DNA of 64,000 bases from assembly GCA_028015205.1 (NCBI GenBank), contig CM051513.1:46876841-46940840 (forward strand). The letters run 5' to 3'. Shown one piece after another: positions 56,561 to 64,000 of this stretch (positions within the stretch are counted from its first letter, which is position 1; each line of letters opens with the position of its first letter). The notes below the pieces were generated by a model. The model saw only the letters and a list, made by a program, of their open reading frames with translations, was not told the DNA's origin and searched no databases. Both the position numbers and the translations under genes were made by a program. The DNA is from Mytilisepta virgata. Taxonomy: Eukaryota > Mollusca > Bivalvia > Mytilida > Mytilidae.

Positions 56561-56640
56561 CCTCTGTTGAACTACAGTTGTCCAAAACACAGATACATTG
56601 AACGCCAGATTTTGGACTACTAGCTGAAACTGTGATATTA
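56561..56640 (+). pseudogene. Degenerate tandem copy of part of the preceding exon
   Basis: CTCTGTTGAACTACAGTTG followed by a stretch ending TTTGGACTACTAGCT repeats, with changes and a frameshift, the exon sequence at about 56406-56478 (CTCTGCTGAACTACAGTTG to GCAGACTACTAGCT). It lies just after the stop codon, so part of the gene was once duplicated and decayed. Confidence 0.6.
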
Positions 56641-56773
56641 ATAGCAACGGATAGGAAATTTCCAAGCTAAAGGAAAACCACTGGAATTCCATTTATTTAT
56701 CTTGAGAAAGAAGAAAAGTTACGATACCATAGCAAAAAGCTTAACCTGATAGGAGCAATCGAGCAGTCGAACA

Positions 56774-56974
56774 ATGTCTCTTAGATTCGAACAACTCGAA
56801 GATTTTCAGTTAGTGAAAGTGCATTTGGAGGAATTAGGATATGAATGTTGTTACAATAGGGAAATGTTGACTATGTCTTTTCATTGCCATGTGACTTATA
56901 AATTTGCATTAGACTTCTGTAATGCATTAGAAATTTCTGTAACCGTCGTCACGGAATTTTCGAACGTACAATGA
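56774..56974 (+). CDS. Hypothetical small ORF (66 aa)
   Basis: ATG at 56774 (context ACAATGT) opens MSLRFEQLEDFQLVKVHLEE and closes at TGA 56974. It is Cys- and His-containing, with no membrane segment and no recognised family. It follows the small membrane-protein gene in the same orientation and could be a further exon or an independent gene. Coding status is uncertain. Confidence 0.3.
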   Translation: MSLRFEQLEDFQLVKVHLEELGYECCYNREMLTMSFHCHVTYKFALDFCNALEISVTVVTEFSNVQ

Positions 56975-57023
56975 ATGATTTAATTTCCAGTGCTTTTGAT
57001 GCTTCATTCTGTGTTTGGCACTC

Positions 57024-57904
57024 GAGACCGGGCCCATCCGACCGCCCGTTTCAGATAAAGTAAGGGCCAAAGTGGCGTGTTTCAACCACCAGGATCCCGT
57101 CCTCTATCCTTACGGGTATCCACACACGGCAAACATGTGGCCTCATTAAGCCGAGGAAGCCTTACCCCATAAGCCACCGCCTTCTCCGCTGCTTCCGTCA
57201 GTGGCTATCTTCAGAGACCCCAGAACCAAAACATCAATCTCATACGATACCTGCAGACCACCCTAACCCCACCCATGGTATCGAGATGTCATAAAAGGTT
57301 CATATGGGTCTCTTCAAACAACCACGAGAAAACAGCAGAGGGCTAGACATGACCAGTAAGTGGCCAGACCGGGGCAAACCAGCCAATTTTTGAGCTGGTT
57401 GTTCAAATATTTCAGAAATTGTGAAACCAAAAATTGTGACCAAGACATTTGAAACAGTTGATACAAATGACAGGTATAATTTAGATTTGAATATTAAGAA
57501 AATAATAAAACAAAAATAATGGAAATAAATAAAGATCCAATTCAAAAGTAAAGAAATTTTGAGCTTGTTAAAGTTTGTGACCCATTAGCCAACACCAATC
57601 CCGCCAAACAGCAATTTAGAATTCGATTTATCAATTTGGGGAGAAAAAAATATATATACGCGTTACAAAAAGGGACTGATGTGACCAGCCGATTGACCGA
57701 ATCGGGTCCATCCGGCCTCCCGTCTAGGTAAAGATTGTGCCCCAGATGGTGGTCGGAACCGTTTTTCCGGCCATCCAGGAACACTCCCTATTACCGACAC
57801 GGGTAAGCGACACACGGCAAACATGTCGCCTCTTTAGGGGCCTCTTACGCCAAGCCGAGGAGCTGTGGGCCTATTCTATTGTGTCCCCGGGACCCACACG
57901 GGGG
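57024..57904 (-). mobile_element. LINE copy F: 5' UTR only, truncated at 3'
   Basis: Matches the 5' UTR of copy E, including both GC-rich monomers (about 57024-57170 and 57680-57904), and ends at the same five-G terminus. No ORF1 or ORF2 follows. Loss of the 3' side is the opposite of normal LINE truncation, so this piece was probably cut off by recombination. The satellite resumes immediately at 57905. Confidence 0.8.
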
Positions 57905-58579
57905 TTTAAACCATTGAATATCCATCTTGTTACATTTAATCTTTCTGCTGTGCCGGAATGTGTCGTATACAGCATAGTATAAATTTAATATATCTAATAT
58001 TAGTAACTTTAGATTGTTATTTTTTTATCAATTGCAATAAGTTTCAGTGTGTTTTATAACCTTTCAATATCACATTTGGGTTTTCTGCATTTACAGTAGG
58101 ATCTGTCAGCGTTCTGAAAATAGACCATGAAGAAAACAGAATACCACTTGAAACAAGTGTATAAAAAGGGTTGATTAAAGAGCAGTTGCCATAGAAATCA
58201 AATGTATTCGGTAGAAATTAACCACAAATTTTACATTCAGTCGATTTGTAAACATCTACTCAAAACATTTAATATTTCACTAAAATTATAACGATGCTGC
58301 TTCGACAATTATTAGATATATTTTGAAATTGCATCATGAATGTTATTCGCCAATCCAGTCGTCAGACTTGTCTGACAGGATTATTTATTGATTTGTTACA
58401 CAAATTGCTAGTATTTAGCAAAATTAAAAAATAATGGAAGTACTAAGGGTCCATTCCTTGTATTGCACATGGTAGATCTCCGTAGCTGAATTTTGGCTTC
58501 CTATTTCGGTATTTTTGGTTATGAGTATCTCTTGTTTAAAATAAATTTGGTTTTTGGTCTTCCAAATGTTTCGGTTTTA

Positions 58580-58626
58580 ATGCTGCTGATGAGAGGCAAC
58601 TCCTTGAAATGCTTCGTATACAGCAT
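58580..58626 (+). ncRNA. Hammerhead ribozyme, type I, complete
   Basis: Stem III loop is TTC instead of GTC; everything else is intact. Confidence 0.78.
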
Positions 58627-59709
58627 AGTATAAATTTAATGTATCTAATATTAGTATCTTTGGATTGTTATTTTTTTTATCAATTGCAATAAGTTTCAGT
58701 GTGTTTTATAACCTTTCAATATCACATTTGGGTTTTCTGCATTTAGAGTAGGATCTGTCAGCGTTCTGAAAATAGACCAAGAAGAAAACAGAATACCACT
58801 TGAAACATGTGAGTTTTTTTTTACAGTAGGGAAATCAATTCCCCATATGATGAGAAGGAATTCTGTCAGCGATATGGAAATAGAACAGCAATAAAACAGA
58901 ATACCACTTGAAACAAATGTTTAAAAGAGTTGATTAAAGAGTAGTTGCCATAGAAATCAAATGTACTCGGTAGAAATTAACCACACATTATACATTCAGT
59001 GGATTTGTAATCATCTCAAAACATTTAATATTTAAACCATTGAATATCCATCTTATTACATTTAATCTTTCTGCTGTGCCGGAATGCGTCATATACAGCA
59101 TAGTATAAATTTAATATATCTAATATAAGTATCTTTGTATTGTTATTTTTTTTTATCACTTGCAATAAGTTTCAGTGTGTTTTATAGCCTTTCAATATCA
59201 CATTTGGGTTTTCTGCATTTACAGTAGGATCTGTCAGCGTTCTGAAAATAGACCATGAAGAAAACAGAATACCACTTGAAACAAGTGTTTAAAAGGGTTG
59301 ATTAAAGAGCAGTTGCCATAAAAATCAAATGTATTCGGTAGAAATTAACCACAAATTTTACATTCAGTCGATTTGTAAACATCTACTCAAAACATTTAAT
59401 ATTTATTTTACTAAAATTATACTGATGCTGCTTCGACAATTATTAGATATATTTTGAAATTGCATTATGCATGTTTTCGCCAACCCAGTCGTCATGCTTG
59501 TCTGACAGGATAATTCATTGATTTGTTACACAAATTACTAGTATTTAGCAAAATTAAAAAATAATAGAAGTACTAAGGGTTCATACCTTGTATTGCACAT
59601 GGTAGATCTCCTTAGCTGAATTTTCGCTTCCTATTTCGGTATTTTTGGTTATGAGTACTTCTTGTTTAAAATAAGTTTGGTTTTTGGTCTTCCAAATGTT
59701 TCGGTTTTA

Positions 59710-59756
59710 ATGCTGCTGATGAGAGGTAACTCCTTGAAATGCGTCGTATACAGCAT
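59710..59756 (+). ncRNA. Hammerhead ribozyme, type I, complete
   Basis: Same sequence as 40170-40216, 1130 bp after the previous ribozyme. Confidence 0.8.
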
Positions 59757-60244
59757 AGTATAAATTTAATATATCTAATATTAGTATCTTTGGATTGTTA
59801 TTTTTTTTTTATAAATCGTTTGAGTGTGTTTTATAACCTTTGGGTTTTCTACATTTACAGTAGGATCTGTCAGCGTTGTGGAAATAGACCAAGAAGAAAA
59901 CAGAATACCACTTGAAACAAGTGGGGTTTTTTTTACACTAGGAATATCAATTCCCCCATAATAAGAAAGAATTGTCAGCGATCTGGAAATAGACCAGCAA
60001 TAAAACAGAATACCACTTGAAACAAGTGTTATTTTAACAGTAGGAAGATCAATTCCCCTATAATAAGGAATTATGTCAGCGATCTGGAAATAGACCCGGA
60101 GGAAAACAGAATACCACTTGAAACAATTGTTTGAAAAGAGTTGATTAAAGAGTAGTTGCCATAGAAATCAAATGTACTCGGTAGAAATTAACCACACATT
60201 ATACATTCAGTGGATTTGTAATCATCTCAAAACATTTAATATTT

Positions 60245-60848
60245 AAACCATTGAATATCCATCTTATTACATTTAATCTTTCTACTGTGCCGGAAGATAT
60301 CTACACAGGAGGCCTCGGGGCGTTCATAACAACCCCCATATAAAGTTTTTATGTAGAGGCGAACGAGCTGTCTCTTAATAACCGTGGCAAAAAGCTATAA
60401 GCATATCCTTAAATCCTGCCTACAACTGTGTTTTCAACCGTCTCTATGAGGATATATTTGAACAGCGTGAAAACAAAATCCCTCCTTTTGGTATCCGGAT
60501 GAAACCACACATTTCTGGTTCTAACATCAACCTTGATGAAATAGCCCCTATTAATCGCCACCTTGGCTTTTACCCAAACACAAATTCATTTTTGACATCA
60601 GAAAACATAAAAAGTCGGACACTAACCCTAGTGAAACTCAGCAACAGTTTCCTGAATTAAATCAATTTTTCAATATTTCGATACCATTTATATTGATGGA
60701 TCAAAAGACTGAGATAAAGTAGCTGCTACTGCTGTTTATTGACAAATTTACAGCTGAGGCAAGAGCTATTATTCCTTCCTTGAAATTCATTAGATCATCC
60801 GACAAACAGAACTTTCTAATTTGTTTTGATTCGCTTTCTAATATTAGT
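60245..60848 (+). pseudogene. LINE scrap, ORF1/RNase H fusion (copy 3)
   Basis: Same fusion and stops as 33872-34470 and 37030-37628, with more private substitutions. It shows the higher-order unit of block III also exists in block V. Confidence 0.8.
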
Positions 60849-61141
60849 ATCTTTGGGTTGTTATTTTGAAACTCCTGGGACGATGCCTCTGCATGGTGGA
60901 CCCTAGGTCAACGATGGTATTCGTCAAACCAGTCGTCAGACCTGTCTGACATGATCATTCATTGATTTGTTACAGAAATAACCAGTATTTAGCAAAATTA
61001 AAAAATAATAGAAATACTAAGGGTTCATTCATGGTAGATCTTCTTAGCTGAATTTTGGCTTCCTATTTCGGTATTTTTGGTTATGAGTATCTCTAGTTTA
61101 AAATAAATTTGGTTTTTGGTCTTCCAAATGTTTCGGTTTTA

Positions 61142-61188
61142 ATGCTGCTGATGAGAGGCACCTCCTTGAAATGCGTCGTATACAACAT
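61142..61188 (+). ncRNA. Hammerhead with one stem I mismatch
   Basis: The 3' strand of stem I reads CAACAT, breaking one pair; core, stems II and III are intact. Confidence 0.65.
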
Positions 61189-62260
61189 AGTATAAATTTA
61201 ATAGATCTAATATTAGTATCTTTGGATTCTTATTTTTTTTTATCAATTGCAACAAGTTTCAGTGTGTTTTATAACCTTTCAATATCACATTTGGGTTTTC
61301 TGCATTTACAGTAGGATCTGTCAACGTTCTGAAAATAGACCAAAAAGAAAACAGAATACCACTTGAAACAAGTGGGGTTTTTTATAGTAGGGAAATCAAT
61401 TCCCCGTATGATAAGAAGGAATTCTGTCAGCGATATGGAAATAGAACAGCAATAAAACAGAATACCACTTGAAACAAGTGTTTAAAAGAGTTGATTAAAG
61501 AGTAGTTGCCATAGAAATCAAATGTACTCGGTAGAAATTAACCACACATTATACATTCAGTGGATTTGTAATCATCTCAAAACATTTAATATTTAAACCA
61601 TTGAATATCCATCTTATTACATTTAATCTTTCTGCTGTGCCGGAATGCGTCATATACAGCATAGTATAAATTTAATATAAGTATCTTTGGATTGTTATTT
61701 TTTTTATCAATTGGAATAAGTTTCAGTGTGTTTTATAACCTTTCAATATCACATTTGGGTTTTCTGCATTTACAGTAGGATCTGTCAGCGTTCTGAAAAT
61801 AGACCATGAAGAAAACAGAATACCACTTGAAACAAGTGTTTAAAAAGGGTTGATTAAAGAGCAGTTGCCATAGAAATCAAATGTATTCGGTAGAAATTAA
61901 CCAAATTTTACATTCAGTCGATTTGTAAACATCTACTCAAAACATTTAATATTTATTTTACTAAAATTATAACGATGCTGCTTCGACAATTATTAGATAT
62001 ATTTTGAAATTGCATCATGCATGTTATTCGCAAACCCAGTCGTCAGACTTGTCTGACAGGATTATTTATTGATTTGTTACACAAATTACTAGTATTTAGC
62101 AAAATTAAAAAATAATAGAAGTACTAAGGGTTCATTCCTTGTATTGCACATGGTAGATCTCCTTAGCTGAATTTTGGCTTCCTATTTCGGTATTTTTGGT
62201 TATGAGTACTTCTTGTTTAAAGTAAGTTTGGTTTTTTGTCTTCCAAATGTTTCGGTTTCA

Positions 62261-62307
62261 ATGCTGCTGATGAGAGGTAACTCCTTGAAATGCGTCGTAT
62301 ACAGCAT
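62261..62307 (+). ncRNA. Hammerhead ribozyme, type I, complete
   Basis: Loop TAACT, all pairing intact, 1119 bp after the 61142 copy. Confidence 0.8.
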
Positions 62308-62811
62308 AGTATAAATTTAATATATCTAATATTAGTATCTTTCGATTGTTATTTTTTTTGATCAATCGTTTCAGTGTGTTTTATAACCTTTCAATATAAC
62401 ATTTGGGTTTTCTACATTTACAGTAGGATATGTCAGCGTTCTGGAAATAGACCAAGAAGAAAACAGAATACCACTTGAAACAAGTGGGTTTTTTTTCCAC
62501 TAGGAATATCAATTACCCCATAATAAGAAAGAATTATGTCAGCGATCTGGAAATAGACCAGCAATAAAACAGAATACCACTTGAAACAAGTGTTATTTTA
62601 ACAGTAGGAAGATCAATTCCCCTATAATAAGAAGGAATTATGTCAGCGATCTGGAAATAGACCCGGAGGAAAACAGAATAGCACTTGAAACAAGTGTTTA
62701 AAAGAGTTGATTAAAGAGTAGTTGCCATAGAAATCAAATGTACTCGGTAGAAATTAACCACACATTATACATTCAGTGGATTTGTAATCGTCTCAAAACA
62801 TTTAATATTTA

Positions 62812-63090
62812 AACCATTGAATATCCATCTTGTTACATTTAATCTTTCTACTGTGCCGGAATATGGCCTCGGGGCGTTCAGAACAACCCCCATATAAAGT
62901 TTATATGTAGAGGCGAACGAGCTGTCTCTTAATAACCGTGGCATAAAGCTAAAAGCATATCCATCACAACCTGCCAACGGCTGTTTTCAACCCTCTCTAT
63001 GAGGATATATTTGAACAGCGTGAAAACAAAATCCATCCCTTTTGTATCCGGACGAAACCACAAATTTAACATCAACCTTGATGAAATTTG
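62812..63090 (+). pseudogene. LINE scrap, shortened variant
   Basis: An ORF1 piece is joined to an ORF2 piece (around GAFRTTP to MKPH), then the sequence falls back into the satellite at the TTGGGTTTTCTGCATTTACAG module. It is a shortened relative of the three larger scraps. Confidence 0.7.
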
Positions 63091-63796
63091 GGTTTTCTGC
63101 ATTTACAGAAGGATCTGTCAGCGTTCTGGAAATAGACCAAGAAGAAAACAGAATACCACTTAAAACAATTGGGGTTTTTTACAGTAGGGAATCAATTCCG
63201 CGTATGATAAGAAGGAATTCTGTCAGTGATATGGAAATAGAACAGCAATAAAACAGAATACCACTTGAAGCAAGTGTTATTTTAACAGTAGGAAGATCAG
63301 TTCCCCTATAATTAAAAGGAATTATGTCAGCGATCTGGAAATAGACCCGGAGGAAAACAGAATACCACTTGAAACAAGTGTTTAAAAAGGGTTGATTAAA
63401 GAGTAGTTGCCATAGAAATCAAATGTATATTAGTATCTTTGGATTGTTATTTTTTTTTTATCAATTGTTTCAGTGTGTATTATAACCTTTCAATTTAACA
63501 TTTGGCTTTCTACATTTACAGTTCTGGAAATAGACCAAGAAGAAAACAGAATACCACTTGAAACAAGTGGGGTTTTTTTTACACTAGGAATATCAATTCC
63601 CCCATAATAAGAAAGAATTATGTCAGCGATCTGGAAATAGACCAGCAATAAAACAGAATACCACTTGAAACAACTGTTATTTTAACAGTAGGAAGATCAA
63701 TTCCCCTATAATAAGAAAGAATTATGCCAGCGATCTGGAAATAGACCCGGAGGAAAACAGAATACCACTTGAAACAATTGTTTGAAAAGAGTTGAT

Positions 63797-64000
63797 TACT
63801 GTGCCTTCACAACCTGCCAACGGCTGTGTTTTCAACCCTCTCTATGAGGATATATTTGAACAGCGTGAAAACAAAATCCATCCCTTTGGTATCCGAATGA
63901 AACCACACATTTAACATCAACCTTGATGAAATAGCCCCTATTAATATACCGCAAATCGCTGCCTTGGCTTTTACCCAAACACATATTCATTTTTGACATC
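63797..64000 (+). pseudogene. LINE ORF2 scrap at window edge
   Basis: The ORF2 region from the AYDCVFNPLYEDIFEQ segment to the start of the RNase H domain, in several frames, cut by the window end. Confidence 0.7.

Larger units (their letters stand above)
57905..64000 (+). repeat. Composite hammerhead satellite, block V
   Basis: Starts inside the LINE-derived module (TTTAAACCATTGAATATCC). Its first 330 bp repeat the last 400 bp of block IV (55026-55433, without the 65-bp duplication), so the island is flanked by a partial duplication. It continues past the right edge of the window. The last 1.2 kb is more scrambled, with short LINE scraps between subrepeats. Confidence 0.85.

Noticed and set aside
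26934..64000. CRISPR-like array
   Set aside because: The repeats are long, eukaryotic satellite modules with no regular short spacers and no Cas genes.

Overview
The window looks like nuclear DNA of a bivalve mollusc, most likely a mussel. It is AT-rich and gene-poor, carries TTAGGG repeats inside the sequence, and is built almost wholly from nested repeats, including short dispersed repeats I recognise from mussel sequence. No bacterial signals (operons, ribosome binding sites) are present. The species is inferred, not shown.

Layout. Bases 1-6.5 kb hold small repeats: a LINE 3' end (1-210), a solitary satellite unit carrying a hammerhead ribozyme (1548-1895), a MITE (2020-2197), minisatellites and a 5'-truncated LINE fragment (5451-5975). 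From 6.5 to 15.9 kb two decayed copies (C on +, D on -) of one non-LTR retrotransposon family meet tail-to-tail at 11802/11803; copy C carries a 1-kb nested insertion. A foldback element lies at 16150-17101. From 17.8 kb a composite satellite begins. It is interrupted at 18659-26933 by an 8.3-kb decayed DNA transposon with perfect 18-bp terminal inverted repeats, an OTU-protease-like segment and transposase-like segments. A 3.68-kb block (24424-28106), taking in the right part of that transposon, is repeated in tandem. A 3.16-kb block (31321-34478) containing a tRNA-derived SINE and a LINE scrap is also repeated in tandem.

The satellite fills most of 26.9-64 kb. Its units carry a complete type I hammerhead ribozyme: thirteen copies are well formed in the window, one has a compensatory stem I change, and others have lost core bases. 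The satellite has also absorbed a short piece of LINE ORF1. At 45257-51856 a full-length, apparently intact copy (E) of the LINE sits in the satellite, flanked by a 12-14 bp target-site duplication. It encodes ORF1 (three zinc knuckles) and ORF2 (endonuclease, reverse transcriptase, RNase H) joined by an ATGA stop/start overlap. At 55434-57904 an island interrupts the satellite: four TTAGGG repeats, a probable two-exon gene for a small C-terminally anchored membrane protein, a second small ORF, and a LINE fragment consisting only of the 5' UTR.

How the parts relate. Copy E could supply ORF1 and ORF2 for its family. The SINE at 32.7 and 35.9 kb ends in the same 3' hairpin as the LINE (same stem, same 21-nt loop), so it was probably copied by this LINE lineage. 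The satellite ribozymes would cut tandem transcripts into about 1.1-kb units, as in retrozymes and other hammerhead satellites. This retrozyme-like composite satellite is the most interesting system here.
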